Source: Lachnospiraceae bacterium (GTDB taxonomy: Bacteria; Bacillota; Clostridia; Lachnospirales; Lachnospiraceae). From it: DNA of 64,000 nucleotides. Position numbers and translations under genes: made by a program. The stretch spans positions 1-64,000 of the forward strand of contig CABJAM010000003.1 of the NCBI GenBank assembly GCA_902363555.1, read 5' to 3'. The notes under the pieces are model-generated. The model saw nothing but the letters and a program-made list of their open reading frames with translations. It was not told where the DNA came from and did not search any database. Positions 1 through 8,734 of this stretch are shown here, piece by piece (the stretch's first letter is position 1; each line of letters begins with the position of its first letter).

Positions 1-10
1 AGTTCATTAA

Positions 11-190
11 TATTCACCATATATAAAATACAAAAGATTGACAAAAAATTTCCAGCATCCACAAGGAATACTGGGATATTTTGGGAATGGATGCTTCCAA
101 ACTCAGGAGATTTATATGGAAGCCGGAGCGGATTATGTGGTTGCCAATATGAGCGGCGTGGTGCCACTGGTACGGATGCTGTCGAAATAA
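11..190 (+). pseudogene. 3' remnant of a gene, possibly HAD-type hydrolase
   Basis: An open frame with no ATG before 116 ends at TAA 188-190 and has a stop at 8-10 just upstream. The translated tail (EAGADYVVANMSGVVPL) is protein-like and recalls the C-terminal end of HAD-superfamily phosphatases, but the family call is weak. Because the frame is closed on both sides and has no plausible start, it is probably a decayed gene end. It lies directly before the pheST promoter. Confidence 0.3.
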
Positions 191-205
191 ATATGAATAC
201 AGGGC

Positions 206-233
206 TTGACAGCCGGTGAAAATGTGCTAAAAT
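206..233 (+). promoter_or_regulatory. sigma-A-type promoter of pheST T-box leader
   Basis: TTGACA (206-211), a 16-nt spacer and TAAAAT (228-233) stand just before the T-box leader, giving a predicted transcript start near 240. Confidence 0.75.
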
Positions 234-239
234 ACAAAG

Positions 240-557
240 AGATACGTCAAAAGGCGAAGAATGTGTCAGTAAGCATATGTTTTCTTTCAGAGAGAGGGGG
301 TCACCGGCTGCAAGCCCTTTTAAGTTCAGATATATGCCGAATTTTCTCACAGGAGCCGTATCTTTGAAGTCCATCCGCAGGGCGTGGGCCTTTGGTCGGA
401 GGGATGCGTAGGAGATAACGTTGGTGCACGTTACGCACAAAGTGAGTGCCTTTAAGCGGCGGTAAAGTCTTTTTGGACGATGGCCGACGGTTAAGGAATC
501 AGGGTGGTACCGCGGAAATTTATTTCGTCCCTATATTTTTATTGGGGCGTTTTTTTA
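240..557 (+). promoter_or_regulatory. T-box riboswitch (tRNA-Phe sensing) with terminator
   Basis: This leader senses uncharged tRNA-Phe and controls read-through into pheST. The signature T-box AGGGTGGTACCGCGG is at 502-516. Upstream, the AGAGAGGGGG and GGCTGCAAG segments (about 291-315) match the conserved Stem I distal region. A TTC at 344-346, after GAATT, is the best candidate specifier codon and fits phenylalanine. The terminator is cgtccc (527-532) pairing with ggggcg (544-549), followed by seven T. The alternative antiterminator would use the T-box bulge. The class is certain; the exact specifier position is inferred. Confidence 0.93.
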
Positions 558-585
558 TGCCCAAAAACGGAAAGGAAGAATGATC

Positions 586-1605
586 ATGCAGAACAAATTA
601 AAGCAGATTCGTGACGAAGCCATTGCGAAGATCAACAGCGCCGGTGAGCTGGATAAGCTCAATGATATCCGCGTGTCTTTTTTAGGCAAGAAAGGCGAAT
701 TGACATCCATTATGAAATCCATGAAGGATTTAAGCCCGGAAGAGCGTCCGGCCTTCGGTCAGATGGTGAACCAGGCCAGAGCTGAGATTGAAAATGCTCT
801 GGAGGATATGAAATCCTCACTGGCTAAAAAAGCCCGTGAATTACAGTTGAAGTCGGAAGTGATCGACGTCACGCTGCCGGCCCGGAAAAATAATGTGGGC
901 CATCGTCATCCAAACAGCATCGCCCTCGACGAGGTGGAACGTATTTTCGTAGGTATGGGTTATGAGGTTGTGGAAGGTCCTGAGGTGGAAAAGGACTACT
1001 ATAACTTTGAAGCATTAAATATTCCTGAAAATCATCCGGCCAGAGATGAGCAGGATACTTTCTATATTAACGCCAACATGCTGCTGCGCAGCCAGACGTC
1101 AGGCGTGCAGGTGCACACCATGGAGACACAGCCATTGCCGATCAAGGTCATTGCCCCGGGCCGTGTGTACCGCTCCGATGAGGTGGACGCCACCCATTCG
1201 CCATGCTTCCATCAGATCGAAGGTCTGGTCGTTGGCAAGGACATTACCTTTGCAGACCTCAAAGGTACACTGGCTGAATTTGCAAGAGAACTGTTCGGTG
1301 AGGAGACAAAGGTGAAATTCCGCCCCCATCATTTCCCGTTCACAGAGCCCAGTGCCGAGGTGGATGTGACCTGCTTTAAGTGCGGCGGCAAGGGCTGCCG
1401 GATGTGCAAGGGCTCCGGCTGGATTGAAATTTTAGGCTGCGGTATGGTGCATCCTAATGTGCTGCGCATGAGCGGCATTGATCCGGATGAGTATTCCGGC
1501 TTTGCCTTCGGTGTGGGCCTTGAACGTATTGCCCTGCTGAAATATGAAATCGATGACATGCGCCTTATGTATGAAAATGATGTCCGGTTTTTGAAACAGT
1601 TCTAA
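586..1605 (+). CDS. pheS: phenylalanine--tRNA ligase alpha subunit
   Basis: Catalytic alpha subunit of the cytosolic alpha2-beta2 phenylalanyl-tRNA synthetase, which charges tRNA-Phe. The N-terminal coiled-coil arm (about 1-85) is followed by the class II catalytic core, with the motif 2 region around VYRSDEVDATHSP and HQIEGLVVG, and the motif 3 end GVGLERIALLKY. A four-cysteine patch (CFKCGGKGCRMC) sits in the core, as in many Firmicutes PheS. Length (339 aa) is normal. The start at 586 is preferred over the in-frame ATG at 580 because AAAGGAAG at 571-578 is correctly spaced only for 586. It is cotranscribed with pheT under the T-box. Confidence 0.97.
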   Translation: MQNKLKQIRDEAIAKINSAGELDKLNDIRVSFLGKKGELTSIMKSMKDLSPEERPAFGQMVNQARAEIENALEDMKSSLAKKARELQLKSEVIDVTLPARKNNVGHRHPNSIALDEVERIFVGMGYEVVEGPEVEKDYYNFEALNIPENHPARDEQDTFYINANMLLRSQTSGVQVHTMETQPLPIKVIAPGRVYRSDEVDATHSPCFHQIEGLVVGKDITFADLKGTLAEFARELFGEETKVKFRPHHFPFTEPSAEVDVTCFKCGGKGCRMCKGSGWIEILGCGMVHPNVLRMSGIDPDEYSGFAFGVGLERIALLKYEIDDMRLMYENDVRFLKQF

Positions 1606-1624
1606 TAGAAAGGATGAACATAGA

Positions 1625-4054
1625 ATGAATACACCATTATCATGGATTAAAGCTTATGTGCCGGGCCTTGACGTGACTGCCCAGGAATATACCGACGCCA
1701 TGACTTTATCCGGCTCAAAAGTGGAAGGCTATGTGGAGCTTGATAAAAATCTTGAAAATATCGTCGTGGGTCAGATTTTAAAAATCGAAAAGCACCCCGA
1801 TGCCGATAAATTGATCATATGTCAGGTAAATGTGGGGCAGGAGGTGCCCATTCAGATCGTGACCGGCGCTCCAAATGTCAGCGAGGGCGATCTGGTGCCC
1901 GTGGTTTTAGTGGGCGGCAAGGTGGCCGGCGGCCATGACGGCGGCCCCATGCCGGAGGATGGCATTAAAATTAAAAAGGGCAAGCTGCGCGGTGTGGAAA
2001 GCTACGGTATGATGTGCTCTATCGAGGAGCTGGGAACAAGCCGCGACATGTATCCGGAGGCCCCGGAAAACGGTATTTATATTTTCCGTGAGGACGACGG
2101 CGTAAAGCCGGGCGACGATGCTGTGAAGGCGCTGAACCTGGATGACGTTGTTGTGGAATATGAGATCACCTCCAACCGTGTGGACTGCTTCGGTATCCTT
2201 GGTATTGCCAGGGAGGCGGCAGCCACCTTCCGTCTGCCTTTTGAGCCGCCGGTTGTGGAAGTGAAGGAAAATGACGAGGATGTCAATGACTATATCAAGG
2301 TGGAGGTGGAGGACCCGGATTTATGCCCCCGCTATACCGCCCGTGTTGTGAAAAATATCAAAATCGGCCCTAGCCCGAAGTGGATGCAGCGCCGTCTGGC
2401 TTCCCAGGGCATCCGGCCTATTAATAATATTGTGGATATTACCAACTATATTATGGAGGAGTACGGCCAGCCGATGCACGCCTATGACCTGGATACGATC
2501 ATGGGCCGCAAGATCATTGTGCGCCGTGCAAAGGACGGGGATGAGTTCGTTACGCTGGACGGTCAGACCCGTAAGCTGGACAAAAACACACTGATGATCT
2601 GTGACGCGGAGGCGCCCATTGGCATTGCCGGTATTATGGGCGGCCAAAACTCCATGATCACTGATAAGGTGGAGACGATGCTTTTTGAGGCGGCCTGCTT
2701 TAACGGCACGAATATACGTCTGTCCGGACGCCGCATGGGAATGCATACCGACGCCCAGGGCAAGTTTGAAAAGGGTCTGGACCCGAATAATGCCAAGGCT
2801 GCCATTGACCGTGCCTGCCAGTTGATCGTGGAGCTGGGCGCCGGTGAAGTTGTGGGCGGTACTGTGGATGTGTACAGCAAGCCTATGGAGTCCAGAACGA
2901 TTCCATTTGATGCGGATAAGGTGAATAAGCTTTTAGGCACGGATCTGAGCCTGGAGCAGATGCTTGAATATTTTAAACCGCTGGAGCTGACCTATAACGC
3001 CGAAACAAAGGAAGTGACCGTGCCGACCTTCCGTCAGGACCTTGTGGGCCTGGCCGATCTGGCCGAGGAAGTGGCCAGATTTTACGGCTATGATAATATT
3101 CCCACCACACTTCCCAGCGGTGAGGCAACCACCGGCAAACTTTCCTTTAAGCTGCGCGTGGAAGCTGTTGCCCGGGAAACTGCGGAATTTTGCGGATTTT
3201 CCGAGGCCATGACCTTCTCCTTTGAGAGCCCGAAGGTATTCGATAAGCTGCTGATCCCGGAAGATGACAAGGCCCGTCAGGCCATTGTGATCTCCAATCC
3301 TCTGGGCCTGGATTTCAGTATCATGCGCACGCTGCCGTTAGACGGTATGCTGACCTCCCTGGCGATTAATTATAACCGCCGGAACAAGGAAGCCAAGTTG
3401 TATGAGCTGGCTACTATTTATGTACCAAAGGAACTGCCGTTGACCGATTATCCCGATGAGCGTCAGCAGCTTGTGTACGGAATGTACGGCGAGGGCGATT
3501 TCTTTACGCTCAAGGGCGCTGTGGAAGAATTTCTTGAGCGCATCGGCATGAAGGACTTAAAGACCTATGATCCCAACGCCGGAAAGATCTACCTGCATCC
3601 AGGCCGCCAGGCAAATATTATTTACGATGGCCAGGTGATCGGATATCTGGGCGAGGTCCATCCGGAGGTGTGCGATAATTACGATATCGGCACCCGCGTA
3701 TATGTGGCTGTGCTGGATATGCCTTTGGTCGTGGCGAAGGCGACCTTTGACCGCAAGTATGAGGGGATTGCCAAGTATCCGGCAGTGAACCGCGACATCA
3801 GTATGGTGATGAAGAAGGAAATTCTTGTGGGCCAGGTGGAGGATGTCATCCGCAAGTGCGGCGGCAGTATTCTGGAAAGCTTTAATCTGTTTGACATTTA
3901 TGAGGGCGCTCAGATCAAGCCGGGCTGCAAGTCCGTAGCTTACTCCATTACGTTCAGGGCAAAGGACCGTACACTGGAGGATAAGGACGTTAATACGGTG
4001 ATGGCTAAGATTTTGGATCAGCTTGAAAAGATGGGGATTGAGCTGAGAAAATAA
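1625..4054 (+). CDS. pheT: phenylalanine--tRNA ligase beta subunit
   Basis: Beta subunit of phenylalanyl-tRNA synthetase, which binds tRNA and edits mischarged Tyr-tRNA-Phe. The 809-residue length is normal. Visible order: N-terminal tRNA-binding (EMAP/OB) domain around 40-150, the B3/B4 editing region (about 215-390), B5 domain (about 405-475), catalytic-like core, and a C-terminal ferredoxin-fold anticodon-binding domain (about 715-809, beginning near KYPAVNRDISMV). It starts 19 nt after pheS with an AGAAAGGA ribosome-binding site, so the two genes form one operon. Confidence 0.97.
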   Translation: MNTPLSWIKAYVPGLDVTAQEYTDAMTLSGSKVEGYVELDKNLENIVVGQILKIEKHPDADKLIICQVNVGQEVPIQIVTGAPNVSEGDLVPVVLVGGKVAGGHDGGPMPEDGIKIKKGKLRGVESYGMMCSIEELGTSRDMYPEAPENGIYIFREDDGVKPGDDAVKALNLDDVVVEYEITSNRVDCFGILGIAREAAATFRLPFEPPVVEVKENDEDVNDYIKVEVEDPDLCPRYTARVVKNIKIGPSPKWMQRRLASQGIRPINNIVDITNYIMEEYGQPMHAYDLDTIMGRKIIVRRAKDGDEFVTLDGQTRKLDKNTLMICDAEAPIGIAGIMGGQNSMITDKVETMLFEAACFNGTNIRLSGRRMGMHTDAQGKFEKGLDPNNAKAAIDRACQLIVELGAGEVVGGTVDVYSKPMESRTIPFDADKVNKLLGTDLSLEQMLEYFKPLELTYNAETKEVTVPTFRQDLVGLADLAEEVARFYGYDNIPTTLPSGEATTGKLSFKLRVEAVARETAEFCGFSEAMTFSFESPKVFDKLLIPEDDKARQAIVISNPLGLDFSIMRTLPLDGMLTSLAINYNRRNKEAKLYELATIYVPKELPLTDYPDERQQLVYGMYGEGDFFTLKGAVEEFLERIGMKDLKTYDPNAGKIYLHPGRQANIIYDGQVIGYLGEVHPEVCDNYDIGTRVYVAVLDMPLVVAKATFDRKYEGIAKYPAVNRDISMVMKKEILVGQVEDVIRKCGGSILESFNLFDIYEGAQIKPGCKSVAYSITFRAKDRTLEDKDVNTVMAKILDQLEKMGIELRK

Positions 4055-4136
4055 AAGGCGGACGTCAAATGGCGCCATTAAAAGGCGGTCGTGAGAAATT
4101 ACAGACGCCTGCAAACGCAGGATCTCTGCAAATCGA

Positions 4137-4181
4137 GGGCGGCGGTGCCGGATGGTCATAAACTTCCGGCATCGCCGCCTT
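4137..4181 (+). terminator. stem-loop downstream of pheT
   Basis: A 14-15 bp GC-rich stem (arms about 4138-4152 and 4165-4179) has a 12-nt loop and is followed by TTGTTGT rather than a clean T-run. It is probably the pheST terminator. A sequence resembling the left end of the 83-bp repeat family follows it directly. Confidence 0.6.
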
Positions 4182-4210
4182 GTTGTGCAAAGCAATGAGC
4201 CATGAAGGGG
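4181..4210 (+). repeat. probable decayed left end of the terminator-associated hairpin repeat
   Basis: TGTGCAAAGCAATGAGCCA (4185-4203) matches the conserved left end of the repeats at 55091 and 61071 at 16 of 19 positions, with the same register and the same position directly after a terminator stem. It is followed by TGAAGGGGG, which resembles the variable arm plus GGGGA of the full element. The rest of the element is absent, and the ribosome-binding site of the next gene lies in this piece. Confidence 0.45.
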
Positions 4211-4221
4211 GATTCAGATTT

Positions 4222-4869
4222 ATGAAAATTGGGGTGATTCAAGCGTCTTCTCAAGCAGACAAAAATGAAATGCTCTATAATTACACAGTGGAAGCCGTTG
4301 AAAAACATGGTTATGAGGTAATTAATTTCGGGTGTTTCTCGGATGAAAGAGAAATTTTTTCTTATATTGATATTGCAATTGACATCAGCCTGCTTTTAGC
4401 ATCAAGGTCCGTTGATTTTATTGTAACGGGATGTTCTTCCGGGCAGGGTATGATGTTGGCATGCAACAGTCTCCCATATGTGTTATGCGGATATATTCAG
4501 ACGCCTCAGGATGCGTTTTTATTTGGCAGAATCAATGATGGTAATGCAGTTTCTTATCCTTTAGGTTTAAATTTCGGATGGGCCGGAGAAATTAATTTGA
4601 AATGCACATTGGAAAAATTGTTTGACGCACCATTTGGCATCGGATACCCGGCAGAAGATGCGTCCAGAAAAAAACAGGATGCAGTCCTTTTAAAACAAAT
4701 CAATTCCATTAGCAAACGGAATGCGGCAGATGTATTTGCGGCAATGAATCCGGCATTATTTCGAAAGGCACTTTCAAGAAATAATGTCGTAGACTACATA
4801 TTCAGAAATGGCAGCAATACTGAATTAAGAAATTTGATGATAGCAAACGGCGCAAAAAACTTTAGTTAG
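4222..4869 (+). CDS. RpiB/LacA/LacB-family sugar-phosphate isomerase-like protein
   Basis: Probable cytoplasmic sugar-phosphate isomerase of the RpiB/LacAB superfamily, which interconverts aldose and ketose phosphates. The N-terminus MKIGVIQASSQADKNEML and the segment FIVTGCSSGQGMMLACN (about 70-86) resemble the substrate-binding core of the family, with the active-site cysteine position in GCSSGQG. At 215 aa it is longer than classical RpiB (~150 aa), with an extra C-terminal stretch of unknown role. ATG 4222 is chosen because AAGGGGGA (4205-4211) precedes it; an in-frame ATG at 4195 has no ribosome-binding site. The substrate cannot be deduced. Confidence 0.6.
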   Translation: MKIGVIQASSQADKNEMLYNYTVEAVEKHGYEVINFGCFSDEREIFSYIDIAIDISLLLASRSVDFIVTGCSSGQGMMLACNSLPYVLCGYIQTPQDAFLFGRINDGNAVSYPLGLNFGWAGEINLKCTLEKLFDAPFGIGYPAEDASRKKQDAVLLKQINSISKRNAADVFAAMNPALFRKALSRNNVVDYIFRNGSNTELRNLMIANGAKNFS

Positions 4870-5063
4870 CTGTCTGAGTTATGCAGGCACTTGAGTGGAG
4901 CGATGATGTGATTATCTAAGTATCTGAAGCAGGCTATGGGAGAAATTTTAAAATTTCAACCCTAAATTATAACATGACATACAGTTGGCATATTCATTTT
5001 GCTAAAATACTACTATAACAGTCTAAAATCGATCTAAAAAAAGAAACGAGGGGGAAAACGCAT

Positions 5064-5798
5064 ATGCAAAAGAAAATAAGCTGCTGTGGCACAATCTGTT
5101 CTTCATGCGACTATTATCCAGCCGACTGCCAGGGCTGTGAAGTCATCGAAGGCCATGTATTCTGGCTGGAATATACGGGAGAAAGTATATGTGATATTTA
5201 TGACTGCTGTAAGAATCAGAAAAAATATGTCCATTGCGGACAGTGTACAGAGCTGCCATGCTGCCGCTATGAACGTGACGACCCGACCAAAACGCCGGAA
5301 GAAAATAAAGAGGATCATAGCGGGCAGATGAGGAATATTAAGGAACACATGGAAATCGAAAAGCTTGTTTCGGACCTGTATCAGAAGGATTCAGGGAAAG
5401 CCTATGAAAGCCTTAAAGTGCTTCTGCAAAAAAGCCGTGAAGCGTCACGTGTATATTCATTTATGGACGATTTCATACAGATGATGGAGCATGAAAATTC
5501 CTATCTCAGAAATCGAGGGATACAGCTTATTGCAGCAAATGCGAGATGGGATGAGGATAATAAAATCGATGAAGTGATCGATAAGTATTTAAAACATATC
5601 ATGGATGAAAAGCCCATTACAGCAAGACAATGCATCCAGGTGATTCCAGAGCTAGCCCAGTACAAAAAAGAACTGAGAGCGGATATTGTGGAGGGATTAA
5701 AATGTGCAAAGCCGAATCGTTACCGCGAAAGTATGATTCCATTAGTACAAAAAGACATAGCGGAAGCGCTGCATAAAATCGAAGGCTTTAATAAATAA
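5064..5798 (+). CDS. DUF3795-type cysteine-rich protein with helical C-terminal region
   Basis: The N-terminal ~75 residues carry a dense cysteine pattern (CCGTICSSCDYYPADCQGC, then CDIYDCC and CGQCTELPCC) typical of DUF3795 proteins, which are presumed to bind metal. The remaining ~165 residues are helical with HEAT-like character (DDFIQMMEHENSYLRNRGIQ), a pattern seen in DUF3795 proteins fused to repeat domains. Function is unknown. The start is supported by CGAGGGGGAAA just upstream. It stands alone between the isomerase and a lipoprotein gene, with about 195 nt upstream in which nothing firm was found. Confidence 0.65.
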   Translation: MQKKISCCGTICSSCDYYPADCQGCEVIEGHVFWLEYTGESICDIYDCCKNQKKYVHCGQCTELPCCRYERDDPTKTPEENKEDHSGQMRNIKEHMEIEKLVSDLYQKDSGKAYESLKVLLQKSREASRVYSFMDDFIQMMEHENSYLRNRGIQLIAANARWDEDNKIDEVIDKYLKHIMDEKPITARQCIQVIPELAQYKKELRADIVEGLKCAKPNRYRESMIPLVQKDIAEALHKIEGFNK

Positions 5799-5948
5799 AA
5801 CCGAAATATTAAAAATAATCGCATATTTACATGTCCGTTACAAAGTGTCCTTAAAATAAGTATATCAATACAAAATGAAATCGCGCACATGCGCGGGCAC
5901 ACCACGGATTTTATGAAAGTCCGTGTCAAAGTAAAGGAGGACATGTAT

Positions 5949-7412
5949 ATGAAGTTATTTAAACGTATAGCAGCAGGCTGTTTTGCGGCAGCCGTATTAC
6001 TTTCGGGCTGTCAGTCAGAGGTGACGGGAAATATTCCATTGGCAGATGCGGACGTTCACATACGCGCGGCGTCGGTGCTGGGGAGTAACGGGAACGCGGC
6101 CGGGGAGTCCTGGTCAAAAAAGGATTCCTTTGAAGGCGCGGAAAGTTCGGTGACGGTTGAGGTGGATATTCAGGCGGAAAGCACCGTAGCTGCGGCACCG
6201 GTATTTCGCGGACAGCCCAGAGATATTACGGTGGATGAAGTGAAGCTTTGGGCCGATGTACTTTTTGATGGAAATACGGCTTATGAGCCGGTAAATGTTA
6301 AGACGAAGAGTGAGCTGGAATCAGAAATTTCCGGATTTGAGGAGCATATGAATGACCGGGAAGCGCTCCTTGAGGAGTACAGCGGCGATGAAGCTGCGGT
6401 AGCAGAGTATATAGAGTATTTATCCTCGCTTGTGGCAGCTCTGCGGAAGGATTATGAGACGGCGCCGGAAACCTTTGAGCGCCGCGAAACGGATTGGACA
6501 TTTCATCCCTACTGGTATTATTCTACGAATGGCACCTGGTGGGAGGGCACCGATGAGTATACAAGCCTGGAAAAGAGCCTCCAGCTTGATCTGGAAGCGG
6601 ATATAGACGGACGCACCGGGGTTATTACTTCGATGAACCGGACGGCAGAAGATTATCTGATGCATAGCCTGAATTTCTACTATTCGGACACGCCTGGCGC
6701 ATCTGACGATAAAGTAGCAAAGACACTGCGCGGGGAGGCGGATGCCCTGGCGCTGCAGACAGCCGCCCAATTGGGCTTTAGTACCGATGAATGGACTTTG
6801 GAAATGTGCTGGTCTTATAATATGGATGATGCTAAGAACACTACTCTTGATTCTACGGCACACAGTGACGCAGAGAAGCAGGAAGCGTATGAGTATTACG
6901 TATATTCCTTTGTTCCTGTTTACGGGGATATCCCTTCTTTTTATGCAGGTATGGCCACTGCGAAATCCGACGATGTCAATGCGGCGCACTATTATTCTCA
7001 GAACCTGGAAATCCGTATAGATAATGGAGAGGTGTCCAGTGTTTCATGGTATTCACCTCTGGAAATTACGGGAACTGATGATGCGCAGGCAAAGCTGCTC
7101 GATATGGATACTATATATGAACGGTTTAAAGAGCAGATGCAGTCGGAATATACCCTGAGAAAAGCATTGGGTTATGCTGACGATGGCGGCACTATGTATG
7201 AAACGGATGCCTGCCTTCTTGTAAATCAGGTAGAATTTGGTATGATGCGGATTAAAGAAAAGGGTTCTGAGGACTTCCTTGTAGTTCCGGTATGGCTGTT
7301 TTCCGGAGAAGCTACCAGCGGCGGCCAGCCAATCTTCACAGAGGCGAAACGGGATTTTGTGATGATCAATGCGGTGGATGGCAGCGCAGTCAATATGACT
7401 TTGGGATATTAA
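5949..7412 (+). CDS. secreted lipoprotein, DUF6034-like
   Basis: Predicted lipoprotein anchored to the outer face of the membrane. It has a short basic N-terminus, a hydrophobic core and the lipobox VLLSGC (Cys about residue 20). The mature part is acidic and soluble, with a helical charged region (about 105-165) and a WTFHPYWYY segment; overall it resembles the DUF6034 lipoproteins of Clostridia. Function is unknown. ATG 5949 is preferred over 5943 because AAAGGAGG at 5933-5940 is 8 nt from it. A small hairpin (cacggatt/agtccgtg, about 5903-5925) lies just upstream of the ribosome-binding site. Confidence 0.6.
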   Translation: MKLFKRIAAGCFAAAVLLSGCQSEVTGNIPLADADVHIRAASVLGSNGNAAGESWSKKDSFEGAESSVTVEVDIQAESTVAAAPVFRGQPRDITVDEVKLWADVLFDGNTAYEPVNVKTKSELESEISGFEEHMNDREALLEEYSGDEAAVAEYIEYLSSLVAALRKDYETAPETFERRETDWTFHPYWYYSTNGTWWEGTDEYTSLEKSLQLDLEADIDGRTGVITSMNRTAEDYLMHSLNFYYSDTPGASDDKVAKTLRGEADALALQTAAQLGFSTDEWTLEMCWSYNMDDAKNTTLDSTAHSDAEKQEAYEYYVYSFVPVYGDIPSFYAGMATAKSDDVNAAHYYSQNLEIRIDNGEVSSVSWYSPLEITGTDDAQAKLLDMDTIYERFKEQMQSEYTLRKALGYADDGGTMYETDACLLVNQVEFGMMRIKEKGSEDFLVVPVWLFSGEATSGGQPIFTEAKRDFVMINAVDGSAVNMTLGY

Positions 7413-7518
7413 AGTATATGTGAGCTGGGTATTAAAAAATACAGTAGCAGTGCAGCCCCCCTCCCAACTGTTACAAAAGTTTGGTTTCATAGTAAAATAG
7501 GATTTGAAGGTGAAGTAA

Positions 7519-8073
7519 TTGATTAAAGTTCGTTTTTATGAGCCCTATGGTGAAATTGATGAGAAGCTCATGCTGTATGCTGTAATTATTGCCCGGTATA
7601 AAAATCAGTGGGTATTTTGTAAGCATAAAGAGCGCATGACCTACGAATGTCCGGGCGGCCACAGAGAGCCCGGGGAGCCGGTGGACCAGACGGCCAGCCG
7701 TGAGCTTTACGAAGAAACGGGTGCAACACAATTTCAAATACGCCGGGTTTGCGTTTATTCGGTAAGTGAATCCGTAGGCTGCGCTGCCACCAACGGCGAA
7801 GCTGGTGCTGCGAGCGCTGGCAAAGGCGATGCCGCCAATAGCGAAGCTGGTGCTGTGAGCGCCGGCAAAGACGATGCCTCCGGCAATGCGTTTGGCGAAG
7901 AATCCTATGGCATGCTGTATCTGGCGCAGATTACGGAGTTTGGCCCGCTTCCGGAGGAATACGAGATGGAGCGGATTGAATTTTTTGAAGATAATAAGCT
8001 ACCAAAGCAGTGGACCTACCCGGATATTCAGCCGTATCTTCTGCGGCGGGTAGCAGAGGAGATGACACAATGA
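7519..8073 (+). CDS. NUDIX hydrolase with inserted repeat linker
   Basis: NUDIX-family pyrophosphohydrolase. The Nudix box (about 52-74) is complete: G-x5-E-x7-RELYEETGA within GGHREPGEPVDQTAS..., so magnesium binding and hydrolysis of an NDP-X substrate are expected; the substrate is unknown. It starts with TTG at 7519, supported by GAAGGTGA at 7506-7513. Between the Nudix box and the last strands (LYLAQITEFGPL) is an alanine/glycine-rich insert of about 35 residues encoded by two 45-bp tandem repeats. The stop overlaps the ATG of the following P-loop kinase remnant (ATGA), showing the two were once translationally coupled. Confidence 0.85.
   Translation: MIKVRFYEPYGEIDEKLMLYAVIIARYKNQWVFCKHKERMTYECPGGHREPGEPVDQTASRELYEETGATQFQIRRVCVYSVSESVGCAATNGEAGAASAGKGDAANSEAGAVSAGKDDASGNAFGEESYGMLYLAQITEFGPLPEEYEMERIEFFEDNKLPKQWTYPDIQPYLLRRVAEEMTQ
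7792..7881 (+). repeat. two 45-bp tandem repeats inside the NUDIX gene
   Basis: Units 7792-7836 and 7837-7881 differ at only a few positions and keep the reading frame, each encoding (N)(G/S)EAGA(A/V)SAGK(G/D)DA plus two residues. A third, partial unit (GGCAATGCG...) follows. Confidence 0.85.
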
Positions 8074-8446
8074 ATGCTTGTATATTAATTGCCGGCATGC
8101 CGGCCTCGGGGAAATCCGCCTTTGCCACCATTACGACTATCAACCGGTGACAGTTCTGTTTGACGGCCGGACTGACGTGATCTACCAGCGGTTTGTAGCC
8201 CGGGATCAGTCGCCGGAAAGGCACCGTGGCCATGTGGTCAACACTCAGTATCCGGAAGCTGGTGACGCGCCGCCCTACGTTCCTATGCCCCTGGAGATGT
8301 TTTCCAAAGGCATGGACTTCCGGGGATTTCGCCGCTTTGATATCGGTGGGGAAATCATCTGCGTGGATACGACGGATTTTAACAGGGTGGATTATGAGGA
8401 AATAAATGATCGGATTGCCGAAGCCCTTGACTCTATCCATAATTAA
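8070..8446 (+). pseudogene. P-loop kinase/ATPase with internal deletion and frameshift
   Basis: From ATG 8070 (overlapping the NUDIX stop) one frame reads MNACILIAGMPASGKSAFA, a clean Walker A motif, then runs into TGA at 8148-8150. From about 8118 a second frame reads YDYQPVTVLFDGRTDVIYQR and continues to the stop at 8446 with typical kinase-like text (RDQSPERHRGHVVNTQYPE). The Walker A and the later part belong to one protein type, but some 60 or more residues normally lying between them are missing, and the joint is out of frame. It is therefore a deleted, presumably inactive small-molecule kinase gene. Confidence 0.8.
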
Positions 8447-8488
8447 TTAAGAAAAAATGATATTAAATAATATAATATAAAATCATTG

Positions 8489-8528
8489 CCCCCGGCAAGC
8501 ATAAAAGCTTTCCGGGGGATTTGTTTAT
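8489..8528 (+). terminator. intrinsic terminator
   Basis: Stem cccccgg-caagc (8489-8500) pairs with gctttccggggg (8507-8518), with one mismatch and a 6-nt loop, followed by ATTTGTTTAT. It ends the NUDIX/kinase-remnant unit and insulates the ABC transporter operon. Confidence 0.8.
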
Positions 8529-8580
8529 CCTACCATTTTGTACTACTATTAAGTCGGAAATGTGCAAGAAAAAAATCAAG

Positions 8581-8594
8581 TATAACGTTATAAT
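8581..8594 (+). promoter_or_regulatory. palindromic operator candidate with overlapping -10
   Basis: TATAACGTTATA (8581-8592) is a perfect 12-bp palindrome with a central CG, as in operators of LacI/GalR-family regulators, and overlaps a TATAAT (8589-8594). No good -35 was found, so the promoter itself is uncertain. It lies about 140 nt before the solute-binding-protein gene. Confidence 0.4.
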
Positions 8595-8734
8595 CATCAT
8601 ATGAACAGGCAAATATGACGATTATAAAAGCAATTGATCGAAAATATTGTACCAAACGTCAATTTGTCTGAGCTTGACTTCCGGAATGTTAGAGAAACTT
8701 TTAAACTGTAATTTAAAACTGACGAGGTGGAAAA

